Part shown: positions 46,500 to 58,080 of the stretch, piece by piece
How the letters are laid out: every line of letters begins with the position of its first letter
Numbering within the stretch: position 1 is the first letter of the stretch
Origin: Rhabditophanes sp. KR3021
Taxonomy: Eukaryota; Nematoda; Chromadorea; Rhabditida; Alloionematidae
DNA: 64,000 nt
Direction of reading: 5' to 3'
NCBI GenBank assembly: GCA_963281155.1
Contig: CAUJLY010000006.1
Coordinates: 10,416,001-10,480,000 of the forward strand
Program-made: the position numbers and the translations under genes
Notes under the pieces: model-generated
What the model was told of the DNA's origin: nothing
Database searches by the model: none
What the model saw: the letters and a program-made list of their open reading frames with translations, nothing else

Positions 46500-47363
46500 A
46501 TGGCAAGAAAAAACAGTTTCCTAGCAGATGATTTAAGTGATGTTTATGACATTCAACCGCAAAGTCAAAGTGCTAGGCAAAACTATGGAAACAAAAGTAC
46601 AGTTACTTATACGGCCGATGAGGTAAGTTAGAGTGATTTAATTGAATTTAAAATTTATCTGTAGTCTACTCTTGAGTATGACACTGTTGAATGTACTCCA
46701 AATATGTGTTTAAATCCTTATGCCATTTTAAGAATGGGGGAACTATTTGTGCTTGCTGCCATTCATTGGTTGGTACAAATTACTTGCGGTAATGAAGATT
46801 GCACGATGATATTGAATGAATTTGGTGATAAAGCACACTTGCAGGTAATTAAATTGGAAGAGTAAAATAGTAAACTGAATGTTTGTTTGTGTAGGGTCTC
46901 GTTTTAGCAATAGATCTTTTGTTGGGAGTAGTAGCTGCTTTGATTTTGTGTGGTTATGGTTTGAATATGCATAAATCGAGGCCAGACATTATATTAGGTG
47001 TGGTAAGTTGTAATTATTTTGATGTTAATAAGATTATATTGTCAGGAAAAGATTCATGGAATCGTTGGTTTTATTTTGTTATTAATTTGTGGGATTTTGG
47101 GTTCAATTTATGCAGCGCAAACAACCGACCCAGAAATAAATAGACTTGGACGTTCAAATGCTGGAATAAGACCACAATGGATTGCAGCAGCTTGCCTAGA
47201 ATTTTTATTAGCTTTCGTTTATCTTGGAGACTTTTTAGGTCAAAGAAGAGAAGGCTTCCCTTTTTCATATTCCTCAAATACCACAACTAATAACTGGGCA
47301 AGAGAAGAAGCCAGAAGGAAGCAATTGATCAAAGAGCATAGGCTTCGTGAAGAAAACTATTAA
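46500..47363 (+). CDS. Four-helix MARVEL-like membrane protein
   Basis: Exons 46500-46622, 46665-46844, 46895-47002 and 47046-47363, all in phase 0; 242 residues. A polar N-terminal tail is followed by four helices: YAILRMGELFVLAAIHWLVQ, LVLAIDLLLGVVAALILCGY, IHGIVGFILLLICGILGSIY and WIAAACLEFLLAFVYLGDF. A charged tail follows (REEARRKQLIKEHRLREENY). Loop cysteines include CTPNMC and CGNEDC. The size and topology match MARVEL/tetraspan vesicle or junction proteins, but sequence similarity is too weak to name one. Confidence 0.8.
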
Positions 47364-47529
47364 TACCAAATCAATATGATGTTGTGTGTTGACTGTTTTT
47401 ATTACTTTGTATTAAATCCACCTTTGCAAACATTACATTCGTATCATTAAATAATATATTTTTAACAAAATTTGAAATACAATTTGTATAACACAATTAA
47501 TTAATAAAAGAAGTTAATAATAAAAATGC

Positions 47530-48171
47530 TTAAGCTGACAATTCAATGTTTCTATTTTGTTGGACCACTTTTCTGACATACAAGAAAAAGAAGTCTGAAT
47601 AGAGGACAGTCTGAACGATACCAGCAATGATTGCGATTGAGTCAAAATGATCTTCATCGTAATAACGATAAATCCAATTGCAAACGTAAAGCGCCCGGTA
47701 AATTCCCAAGCAAAACAAGTAGTGAGCAGTAATAGTCTCGGCAGAACCTGTTGTTTGGAGCATAAATAGTTGGGGGAAGATTGCGACAGCTTCCAAATAA
47801 ATCGAAAAAGTCCACATAATTTCAAGGATTGAGAAATCGTGGTTGATAACTAGTGCCAATACTACGGATGGTACGATCAAAAATTCCAATCTGAAAGTGT
47901 CGTGGTTTTGGTCATACGTTGGTCTGAATTTGGTATAAATAAAGTAACAGGTTGCAATTGACGTTCCCAGGTAGAAGAATTTCATAGCCGTGTTGTAAAC
48001 TGATACAAAATTTATAAACATGTCCAAGTATCTTGTTATGAATACGATCAGGAAAAGAATTTGAGACTTTCCCGAAATGCCTGAACATGATCTAGTTTTC
48101 CATATTTTGAGGAGTAGAACAATGATAGCAAATAGATGGAATAGATCTGCTAACAATCGGAAAATATTCAT
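47530..48171 (-). CDS. erd-2: ER lumen protein-retaining receptor (KDEL receptor, ERD2)
   Basis: Single exon, minus strand, 213 residues, the family length. Starts [20 protein letters not shown], then [16 protein letters not shown], the ERD2 signature [18 protein letters not shown], and the second signature region around [18 protein letters not shown], with [17 protein letters not shown]. Seven helices. The receptor retrieves KDEL/HDEL-tagged ER proteins from the Golgi through COPI vesicles. TTTCAG about 35 bases upstream is a likely splice-leader acceptor. Complete lack of introns is unusual for this gene in animals. Confidence 0.97.
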   Translation of the reverse strand: MNIFRLLADLFHLFAIIVLLLKIWKTRSCSGISGKSQILFLIVFITRYLDMFINFVSVYNTAMKFFYLGTSIATCYFIYTKFRPTYDQNHDTFRLEFLIVPSVVLALVINHDFSILEIMWTFSIYLEAVAIFPQLFMLQTTGSAETITAHYLFCLGIYRALYVCNWIYRYYDEDHFDSIAIIAGIVQTVLYSDFFFLYVRKVVQQNRNIELSA

Positions 48172-50633
48172 TTTGTTTTAATTAATTCCAGATCAAGATA
48201 TCCTTATACCTGAAATCAGAATACGAATTAATTGATCAAGGTAAGAAAAAATATGATGCAAAAATGGTGTGTTTATCAATTAGTATCGTGTATGAGTTTA
48301 AGGAAAACAATCAAAAGAAGAACACGTCATTCATATCAAAGGTGCGTCAACCAACATATGTGTTTGGATTTGGAGTCTGCATTACTCCACAACTCTTCTT
48401 TACAAGAAGTTAGTCTATATGCGGCGAATGGCAATTTAATCTTAACAATTTAATAAAAACGACAAATACAATATGACAGTCTAGGGAAATTATAAGTGGC
48501 AAATCGATTCAACTCACAAGAGAGTATGCTTTTTTAAGAGAAAATACAGTGAACGATGATTGTTGCCAGACGTTTATTAACAAACAACGTTCTCACTGTT
48601 CAATATCAATGCCACACACACAAACCATCCACCAATTGTCCGTCTATTTTGCCAAAAAAGGTCGTATCTTTTTAAATTAAAAAAAATAAACATCATCTTC
48701 CTCCATCATGTTAGATAACAATTTTCAAACTTATTTATTCGTAATGCTGATACCATTACACAAAAGCTTCAGTGTTTGCCTTTAGCATTAATTATTTTTT
48801 GAGCTGGTACGTTCCGATAAAAACATTCATACATAAGTGTGAAGATATATGAATATCATATTAAGCACATGCTCTTCCCAAAACAAATGACTTTTAGAGT
48901 AAAATTTTGTAACAAACAAGTTTGGTGGTGATAAATACTTCATTGTATAAATAGTAAAAAAAGATTTGTTTTTTTATCTTACCCAAAAATGTACATTTGA
49001 CACAGACCTTTCTTAACGATAAACGAACAGCAATATATTTGGAGGTATAGCAATTTAATTGAGGTAACTATTCGTGTTAATCAAATATTCGCTTTATCAT
49101 ATCTAAATCCAATCCTTTTTCGCCTTATATTTATTTGTCCACTACTTGATTAACTTATCCACAGGGCAGTCGTTAACTGCAAGTTAGTAAAAAACAAAGT
49201 TAAGCGTGGCTCGGAAATGGAATATCTGTTTATATTTATCGAAATTTGCAAGATGAGATATATTTACATATCTTGAAAGTCTCACCATCTCTAGAATCTC
49301 TTTTATTTTATTTGTTTTTAGTAGAGAAAGTATGTATAGTCGTTGATCTGACATTTTAATAAAAATATAAAGGTTTTGTAGGGTTACGGATGTATTTAGA
49401 ATCGTATAGATTTGTACATTATAGATAAATTGCTATTTTAAAGCTTATTCTATTATACTTTATGGTTTGTATGATTGAAATTTGAAAATGATTTTTGATT
49501 TGTTTTGTATTTATTACCTCGACTACTATTCTTTGCATAAGACTTTGGTATAACTCTTTCAAACCTCATGCATAAATTTGACTAAAAAATAATTTTCCCG
49601 ATCATCTAAATGAACAAGTTTGTTATATTTGTAATACCAGGCATTCACTAACAATACAATCTAATTTTCATGCAGTAGTTGTGCGATTTATTGACGTGCT
49701 GTGAACGGTGCATTCTCTTTTTGTGAAACCAGTTGTTTAATAAAAACCGGACTTGATTCAACTAAATCTCCCATTTTCTGATATACTATAAGACAAAATT
49801 AGTGTATATTTGATTGTTTGTCAATAAAGAGCCAAAAGGCACATACATTTTTAGACAATCTCAATTTGCGACTATCGGACATGTTCATTTAGATTGTTTT
49901 TGATAATATATTCTCTGCTATTGATTTGTTCTTTTTAAATCTGTTGATACCCTAAGTTTAGATGCACATCATCATCTTATGACAAGTCATTTAATTACTT
50001 GGACAATAGGTGTGATTCACTCACATTTCATTCATTTCTCTTGACTTACTATGTACTTTTGTTATTTGTTAAACCATAAATAAGGAACTATTTATCATTG
50101 AAACTGACATCATTTATTTGTTTGCTTATTTTCTGAATATTATCAAGTTCTTCTTTCTTGCCCTCACAATCGATCTAAATATGTATTATGATAACTGTTC
50201 ACGTTAAGGTTTTTCATTGTTTTGAGTTTCACTATGAGGCGTATGTTCGCATTTCTTTATATATAAATTATTGTGAGCACACACACTATACTCCCAGATA
50301 TATAGTTAGATATTAACACAATTTTGATGCAACTAAAAGATATTTGATGATTCATAAATGTACCCCTTTTGCGAAGGACACCACCAAAAAGTTGACAAGT
50401 ATCGTTGATGGTCGTTATAGCAATATAGAAATACTGTTTGTTGAATGTCGACAGGTTAGATTGTTGTAATTTGGATGCATCATATGTCTTTCAATTAAAA
50501 GTTGACGCAAAATGTTTTAATATACTTATTTTTCCACCTTTAAATAATTATTTTTTCGATCTTATACAAGTGACTGATATAATTTATTAAGATTCAGATA
50601 AGCAGTTTGATTTTTTGATCTTGGAACACAAAG
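48172..50633. other. 2.5-kb AT-rich divergent interval
   Basis: Promoters for erd-2 and epsin are expected here. A 73-codon frame at 48232-48453 is less AT-biased than the surroundings and holds four cysteines, but has no start context or splice support. A palindrome-like AAAGCTT run near 48763 was seen. Nothing else. Confidence 0.45.
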
Positions 50634-52152
50634 ATGTCTATCTCCACTATTCGCAGACAAATGAAAAATGTTGCATTAAATTATTCGGATGCACAAGTCA
50701 AAGTTCGGGAAGCAACAAGGTTCGTTTTTGAGGAGTTTGACTTCATTTGTTATCATCCTTTTTTAGCAATGATCCATGGGGTCCGACGACTGCTTTGATG
50801 AGTGATATTGCTGATTTAACTTACCAACCACCAGCTTTTAATGACATCATGACGTTGCTTTTCAAGAGATTAAATGATCATGGGAAGAATTGGAGGCACG
50901 TGTATAAAAGCTTGGTGTTGCTTGATTACTTAATCAAATGCGGAAGCGATCGTGTTCCTCAACAATGCAGGGAGAACTTTTTCATCATTGATACCTTAAA
51001 AGATTTTCAACATTATGAAGAAGGCAGGGATCAGGGGTCAAATGTTCGTGAAAAAGCTAAGCAAATGGTTGCTCTTTTAAACGACGAGGAACTATTGAAA
51101 ACAGAAAGGGAAAAGCATCAACAGACTAGAAGAAAGTTTTTGCATCAATCTGGAATCTCATCGGATGGAACGTCTTCCACCAGAGTTAGAAATCAATCTG
51201 AATTGGAAGATGCTAGGCCCACCAATGAAAACGAAGAAGAAATTCAGCTTCAAATCGCATTGGCTTTATCCCGCGAAGAATGTGAAAAGGACGAAGAACT
51301 TCGTAAAGGTTACGAAATGCGTTTAAAAACTGCCTTAGAAGAATCAAAGAAGGAAGATGGTCCTACTTCTTCCCAATATTCCAAACAAACTGGTGCTGTT
51401 TCAGGAAGTTCATTTGAAGCGGGATCATCTTTCTCCAAGCCCCAATCAAACAGCATCATCGATGACTTGTTATCTCTTGACTTCGGAACACCTGCTCCAG
51501 CCCAACAACACGTCGCCCCAATCAATCAAGCCAATGGATTTGGAAATTCAGACCCATGGGCTGCAGTCCAAGAAACTATCACCACTATCACCACTTCCCA
51601 TCCAAGTGTGCCATTGCAACAAAATGGAGGGGCCAATTTCGATCCATGGGCAACTCCACTTACTCATAATGGCGGTCATCCAACTGGATTACCTTCTTAC
51701 GATGAAATTACAAACTCTTCTTCTTCAGCCAACGCCGATCCATGGGCCATTCCTGAGTCAGGAATGAGTCACCACCAATCAACTGCCGACAACTTCAACT
51801 TCGGCACTTCTAACTTAAACGAATCTAATTTAAATAAACAAAGAGGCACTGTCAAGACGCCCGAAACCTTTTTAGGCGAAAACGCTAACCTTGTAAACAT
51901 GGATAATTTAATGGGAGTTCCAACGGTACCACTCACCCAAAGTAAGTTAGCTTAATAATTTGGTGAGATTAAACCTCATTCATTACAGACTCCAATCCAT
52001 TCCTAGCCTCAATCGCCCCAACCACCGTCAACCCATTTCTGGCTCAACAAAGACCATCCCCATCATTAAATCAAATGATGAGTGCCAATCGCCCTGACCA
52101 ACAAACTCCAGTAAACAATGGGCAAAATACTAGCTACCCATCTTTGTTCTAA
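50634..52152 (+). CDS. epn-1: Epsin, clathrin-adaptor ENTH protein
   Basis: Exons 50634-50719, 50767-51941 and 51989-52152; 474 residues. The ENTH domain occupies the first 150 residues (REATSNDPWGP, LTYQPPAFNDIM, WRHVYKSLVLLDYLIKCGS), with N-terminal basic residues for PtdIns(4,5)P2. Two ubiquitin-interacting motifs follow (QLQIALALSREE, MRLKTALEESKKE). DPW repeats for AP-2 (SDPWAAV, FDPWATP, ADPWAIP), a clathrin-box-like LLSLDF, and two NPF motifs in the last exon (NPFLASI, NPFLAQQ) bind EH domains. All expected modules are present. It drives membrane bending and ubiquitinated-cargo uptake. Donor of intron 1 is the weak GTTCGT. Confidence 0.96.
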
Positions 52153-52225
52153 ATATTAAATGCAAATTGGTATCATATTTCAAAACAAACCATTACCCAC
52201 CATTAACTATAATTTTATTTTTTCA

Positions 52226-52231
52226 AATAAA
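52226..52231 (+). terminator. AATAAA poly(A) signal of the epsin gene
   Basis: Lies 74 bases after the epsin stop. The acceptor-like TTTTCAG of the next gene ends at 52360, about 130 bases on, which is the spacing seen in nematode operons. Confidence 0.6.
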
Positions 52232-52373
52232 TTTGATTACCAAAAAGCTCTACCGAATAGTTTCATCCAATTAAACTTCTTCTCATATTCTAACTTCATA
52301 ATCGTCTTAAAGAAACACTGGACTAAGCTAAATTAATATTAACATTCCATTTATTTTCAGCTGTTAAAAGAAG

Positions 52374-54873
52374 ATGGTGACACGAGAAGGTGAGGCCCAA
52401 ATAAATGAAGGTATATTTTGGCTAATAACAAGAATCACCTACTGCTTCTTTGATCCAATTGGTCTTGTTTAGATGAATATGATGAACTAAGGTCGCGACC
52501 CTCCCTCGACTTAGCTGATAGGCAAACGAACAAAATATGATGTATGTTTTAGGAACTAATTACCACAAATTTAGGGTGGACTTGTATTTTCTGTTTTAGT
52601 GCTAAAGGACTATTTCATTTATTTTGATAGTTATTCTTTTCAATTGTGTACTTGGGTATAATTATTGTTCGTTCATTTTTTTCATAGATACCATCTTCAA
52701 TGCAGGTAATTTAACCATACTTGTATTATTTAATTACATTATAGCAAAATGATATATTCAAAAAGCCGTTAAAGGTGCGTGTCAGCGAAAAATTCCACCA
52801 AGTCAAAGACAAATGTAGCATTAAAAATTGTAAACGAGGTATTTATTCTATTTTTCCGGTTCTGTATTGGCTTCCTCGCTACCAATGGAAGTCGTCCTTT
52901 TTTAATGATCTAAGTGGTGGCTTGACATTGGCTGTATTTGCCTTGCCACAAGGAATGGCTCATGCATCAATCATTAATTTAGATCCAATTTATGGCCTCT
53001 ATACATCCATATTTGCCTCTTTTACTTACTTTATGTTTGGCCATTCACGACATATTGCTTTGGGGACTTTTGCAATACTGTCTTTGATGACAGACAATGC
53101 AATTCAGATAGCTACTCAAAGTCAAAAGAACAAGACTTTGGAGATGATTGAGGAAGGATTGATCAATGCAACACATATAACTTTATTCAATTTAACGGAG
53201 TTAAGTGCAAATGCAACAGAAATACTTGACTTAACCTTTCCCAATCCTAGTATCATCAATATAAAGATTTCAGCCACCTTAACTTTTTGTGTAGGAATTT
53301 TTCATCTAATGATCGGACAGTGGAAGAGAGAATTTTGGTCGTGTTATGTTTCTGAACAAGTCCTGTCCGGATTTGTTGTTGGGGGAACTGTCCATGTTTT
53401 CTTTTCACAAATAGGAGACGCTCTGGGGATTCCAGTACCCAAAAGAAGTGGGACGGGATATTTATATTATGTAACTTTAATTAGATGTTTTCTTGATTTA
53501 ATGAAACCTTTTAGAGAATCCAAGATTTGTTTTATGGCATTCAAGACATTCATTTACCTACAACGATAATTACCACGGGGTCGCTTTTTTTCCTTTTATT
53601 CTGCCGAGAAATATTAAACGTGGAATTGATACGCATCTTCAAAACACCTGTTCCTTATGAATTATTACTAGTGATAGTAGGAACAACGGCTACCAATTTT
53701 GGGAACTTGTTAAATCTATATAAGGTTAAAGTTGTTGGAGTAATACCTTCAACTATTCCATTGCCTCATCTTCCTGACTTTCAATTTGTCCCGTCTGTGA
53801 TTTGGCATGCTTTTATTATTTCAATTGTGTCTGGGGCTGTTCATATGTCGGTTGTGAAGATCGTTGAAAAGAGATACAATTGTCAAATTAATTCCTCTGA
53901 AGAGCTCAGATCACTAGGTTTTGTGTCAATCTTTTCTTCCCTATTCCCAACGTTCACAGTCACTTCTGGCTTTGCTAGATCTGTCTTTGGAGTTGCTGCC
54001 AGTAATTGCTCCCAATTTACATCATTCTTTACTGGCTTGACTTTGCTTCTTTTGATTTTGTTTATTGCTCCGGCTTTGCAATATTTGCCCAAAAGTATTT
54101 TAGCAACGATGATTATAGTAGCCCAAAAGGCATCTCTTCAAAAGACACAAGAACTGAAGAATTTATGGCCAATGTTTAAGGTAGACTTCTTCATATTTAT
54201 AGTCAGTTTTATTTGCACTGTATGCTTTGATATGGCGATGGGGTTAGCTTTGTCTGTTGGGATAGCTATTTTGACAACTGTTATCAGGAGCCAATATCCT
54301 AGATGGCATATCATTTCAAAAAGTAACGAAAACGGGCAATTCGAAGAAACATCAAGAAAAGATATTGAATATATAGATTCGCCTATCTGCATCATGCGAA
54401 TGGACGGCCCTTTAATATTTACTTCTGTCCAAAAATTCATGAATGCCATCAGACAATCCATCAAATTGTGGGAAAAAAGAAACGACTCTAAAAATTCGAA
54501 AATCAATAGCAATGATATTATGAGTTTAGATTGGGTCAAAAGAAATAGAAACTTTCCTTTAATAATAGATTGCTCCGCTTTTTTGTATGTTGATTATCAG
54601 GGAATGTGTGCGATGATTCGAGTGTATAATGAATTAAAGAGCCAAGGAATATTCGTTTATTTCGCTGGAGCCAAAAGGGAGTTAATTAAGATGTTTCAGA
54701 ATAGTGAATTTATCTCTGTAATTCCGGCAAAAGTTGTTTTTCCAACATTGGATGGTGCTGTTGAAATGGTTAAGGCCGAAGAATATAAAAGAAATGAACA
54801 AAATGTTAATAGGAGTGAAGAGAGTGGTCAGGTTGAATCTGAATTAATTTTAATCAAACAAATTATGGACTAA
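52374..54873 (+). CDS. SLC26/SulP anion transporter with 18-base microexon and disrupted 5' exon
   Basis: Core exons 52745-53470 and 53515-54873 are firm: WLPRYQW, DLSGGLTLAVFALPQGMAH, GLYTSIFASFTYFMFGHSRH, many helices, and a C-terminal STAS domain (IIDCSAFLYVDYQG). It should exchange sulfate or other anions at the plasma membrane. The N-terminus needs small exons: 52374-52410 (or its shorter form to 52389), 52473-52541 (DEYDELRSRPSLDLADRQ), an 18-base microexon 52688-52705 (IPSSMQ), then 52745. All acceptors and donors are good and phases agree, except that exon 2 reaches TGA at 52538-52540 just before its donor. Skipping one base (N-K-I/Y-D) restores phase. An alternative start is the ATG inside the microexon. 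About 735 residues. Confidence 0.88.
52532..52541 (+). other. Frame break at AAAATATGAT before a splice donor in the SLC26 gene
   Basis: Exon 2 is open until ATA-TGA-T, three bases before the GTATGT donor. Either an extra A in AAAA or a +1 step at TGA gives the phase required by the next exon. Confidence 0.55.
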
Positions 54874-54960
54874 TTTATGTATTGTAATAAAGGATTTATT
54901 TATAAAAAATCATTGTCATGGCTTTAAATGTGGCAGTATAATTATGCTGTTAATCATTAT

Positions 54961-55608
54961 TTATTTTGCATGTGGAAGAGATGGAGATTGTTGGGTTTGG
55001 CGTCTTCTTTCCCTTTCAAATCTTTTTTCCATTTCTTCGAGAAGTTTAGGAGTATACCGAACAACCAATTTAACTGAACCTTTGGCTGCTTTAAGTAACT
55101 CGACTGCTTTTTCGTGACATTCCTTTTCAACGTTGATGCCATTAACTGAAATGAGTTGATCCCCTCTCTTCAGACAGCCATGTTTTTCGGCAACTCCGCC
55201 AGGAATTATTCTTGATATATATACAGATGAATTTTGTTCCTTACCACCCATTACATTAAAACCGAGGCCTTGTTCTGACTTCGGTAATTCCACCACTCTC
55301 GGATGCGCATGACCAACCGAGGCTGCAAAGGCAGCAACAGTAGCTTTAGCAGTTACGCTAGCATGCTGATCAGCTCCACTATACATATCATTAAGTCCGT
55401 AATATATATGCTCATATACTTCTCTGACTGAATTTAAAAATGGGCTTTGCAATATCCTTTGAAGTGGAAATATTGTGGCGGCTTCAACTTCACCTGTCCC
55501 TACTAGATGATCCAGCAACTCCTGTATTCTAATTACGTCTCTTTCTATATTGATGTCTTGATTAGTATCACTATTAATGTTATCATTCCATTTCATGTCT
55601 GCTTCCAT
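54961..55608 (-). CDS. lin-7: LIN-7/VELI scaffold (L27 + PDZ)
   Basis: Single exon, minus strand, 215 residues. N-terminal L27 domain ([32 protein letters not shown]) binds LIN-2/CASK. A linker ([21 protein letters not shown]) is followed by a PDZ domain starting [20 protein letters not shown], with carboxylate loop GLGF. The PDZ ends around [10 protein letters not shown], then a charged tail. LIN-7 localises receptors and channels basolaterally and at synapses. Convergent with the SLC26 gene, only 87 bases between stops. The 5' leader appears to contain a 56-base intron (55701-55646). Confidence 0.97.
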   Translation of the reverse strand: MEADMKWNDNINSDTNQDINIERDVIRIQELLDHLVGTGEVEAATIFPLQRILQSPFLNSVREVYEHIYYGLNDMYSGADQHASVTAKATVAAFAASVGHAHPRVVELPKSEQGLGFNVMGGKEQNSSVYISRIIPGGVAEKHGCLKRGDQLISVNGINVEKECHEKAVELLKAAKGSVKLVVRYTPKLLEEMEKRFERERRRQTQQSPSLPHAK

Positions 55609-55645
55609 GATAGTAGAGTATGGTGTGTGTGCTTATCTTCTTTAT

Positions 55646-55701
55646 CTATAATAAATTGTTATTGGGCTTTTATGTACTGAAAGGCGCGGTAAAATACTTA
55701 C
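55646..55701 (-). other. Predicted 56-base intron in the lin-7 5' leader
   Basis: GTAAGTATTTTACC at the donor and ATTTATTATAG at the acceptor on the minus strand. The length is typical for this genome. Confidence 0.55.
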
Positions 55702-55718
55702 CTTTTACTGTTAAAAAG

Positions 55719-55943
55719 TTATAAACGTTTTTTAACTGAAAGTGGCGATAAACAGATATATTTTTTAGCAATTTGAATAATACGTTCTATTGATTCCGTC
55801 TTTAATATACTACTGTTTACATATTCTCTCTCTATTACCAGTCTGAGAGAAGTGTGACGGGACCCAAACATTGTACCAACTATACTACTTGTGTCGGCTG
55901 AATAATAAATGTAGTGAGGGAGGTTAAATTCGATGAGATTCAT
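55719..55943 (-). CDS. 74-codon upstream open frame in the lin-7 leader (hypothetical)
   Basis: Minus strand frame from ATG 55943 to TAA 55719; starts MNLIEFNLPHYIYYSADTSS and ends LSPLSVKKRL. Composition is richer in Ser, Arg, Glu, Val and Gly than chance frames in this AT-rich DNA. Seventeen bases after its stop lies a strong donor (GTAAGT, 55701) with an acceptor at 55646, 38 bases before the lin-7 start. The frame therefore seems to sit on the same transcript as lin-7, either as an upstream frame or as the first cistron of a pair. No family recognised; it may be noncoding. Confidence 0.3.
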   Translation of the reverse strand: MNLIEFNLPHYIYYSADTSSIVGTMFGSRHTSLRLVIEREYVNSSILKTESIERIIQIAKKYICLSPLSVKKRL

Positions 55944-58080
55944 TAAATATCAAGGTATTTTATACTTGAACGAGACTATTCAATGCAATAAGTATTTATC
56001 TTTTTAAAAAAGATCCGAATTTATTATTACAATTTTATATCAGGTATCTTTTAAGGAAATAGTCTTTGTAAAAATGAACATCCACCTTGTAGAAGTTGAT
56101 GAGTTGCATAGGATGTAATACAAAAAGTCAATTAAAACAATCATATTATAAACCTTTTCTAACAAAGGAATGAAAATATGGTTACGGGAAAAAATGGATT
56201 AAAAAACGTTAGCAGTTATTGTTAAAACTTGTTAATATTTGCATTTACAGTGTTTTTATAAACGTTATTAATTTCCTTACTTTTAACACACAATTATGAC
56301 GTAGTCAAAATAAGATAAACTACCCTCATCATCCCATTTCTGATTAGTTGGTCATAATAAGTGTTTAACTAATATTAAATTGCGATTTTAGAAAACATTT
56401 TAAGAGACTAATTCAGAGATATGGATTAATTAGTTGATTTTTGTTCAAAAAATTGGTAGAGCCAAAATCTTGCCAGCCTATTTGATTTCAAATTAGATCC
56501 GTTACTCTAAAGTTCATCAGCAAATCTAGACATTCCGTATTATCATCAAATTCATATTGCCTCAAAAGGGGGAAATAATAAGTGTAATAGTGGCAGTTAA
56601 TTAACTACTAACGACACAATCTGTATTGATTATCATTATTCAGATTCGGCTGTAACAATTAAAACGACTTTTCTGATCATACATTTTTTCAATTCTTTTT
56701 TGAAACAGCAATTATAATATTCATTCTGGATATCGAAAGGTGTTTGAAGTGTGGCAAAAAAAATTATTGTAATATCTCAAAGACCAAATTTAACATAAAA
56801 TATGTCGCAGTTGAATGCACTCTTGTTTGCTTATAAACCAAAATGGATTTTATTACAGCCTGTTTAAATAAAGAATGGCCAATGTTTAATATGACCTAGG
56901 AGTCTATGTTCCAGATATTCCAATTGAGATCCTCAACAGATGCTAATAAGTTTAGCCTATGTATAGTGTGGAGGTGAATGTGTGTTTATATTTACGCTCC
57001 ACATGTTTTTTATAATTGTGTAGTTAATTATAAATAAAGGAATTAAAAAAGGGGATGCATGGTTATGTATATATTTTTAATTCCATATTCAAAACATGGG
57101 CTTAAAATTCATGATTTCGAGTGGCTATTAACATACTTGTGCACTTTCTTTCCCAAAACACACATGTTTTTACTTAAAGCATATGAAACTTCGCAACATT
57201 ATAAACACATTTAAACTAAAACCACGCCATGCGAATAAACCGAAAGGTTAATTTGTTTATTCTTATGGGATATTTGCACTAATACTTTTACTAGGCCAGA
57301 TTTGTTTGAATTGGTGATGGGACCAATATTAAACATAAATTACACTTGACTATACATCTATCTGTCACCATTTCAATAATAGCAACGTATCACTTTATTA
57401 ATAGCTTGCTTCGTAAAATTACTTTGTAATTAATTAAAGCAAATCATATTCATCAAATTAAAGGTTTGCATAAAATAAAACTACATATGTCCATCCAGTT
57501 TTGATTTTATTTACTTTTTATAGTAATTTCTTATCATACTTTCCAATTTATTAGATTCAATATCATATCGCTCTTAATTTCAAAAATAAATAGAAAAATC
57601 GTCTGTTGCTCCTTGACAAACATAATTTTCCATTCCATACTGGTGATGTTTTTGTTGTTCTTACGCATGTACAATTTTGAAACGATTTAACGAATGCGTT
57701 TGTTCTAGCAATATTTATTATACAAAAATAATTGTTACATCTATTTATTTTCTTTGTCTAAAATAAAATGTAATACTTTTATCATTTGAATTTGCATTAA
57801 TTTGTTTTTTACACATTTATTGTCATTTAAATATTTGACACTTTTTGTTTAACCAATCAACATATATCCGTATCATTTTTGCATCATTTTTTGTTCACAC
57901 ATCATAATGGACCGCACTATTTTCTTTCACCATTCAATAAATAATTTTTGTTTGTGAATATAAAAGCATGATGTCTCGAATATTTGGCTTGGAATTTCAT
58001 TCCTCATCATAAGTTTGACATAATTAGTGGTTAGGAAATATATAGTGTTTTTACTTTTTGCATTGCCAATTATATTTTAG

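Larger units (their letters stand above)
55609..58080. other. Interval holding the lin-7 leader, an upstream open frame and AT-rich sequence
   Basis: The first 340 bases hold the lin-7 5' leader intron and the 74-codon upstream frame described separately. From about 55944 to 58080 the sequence is AT-rich without recognisable genes. It ends at TATATTTTAG (58080), the acceptor of the small secreted peptide gene. Confidence 0.45.
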
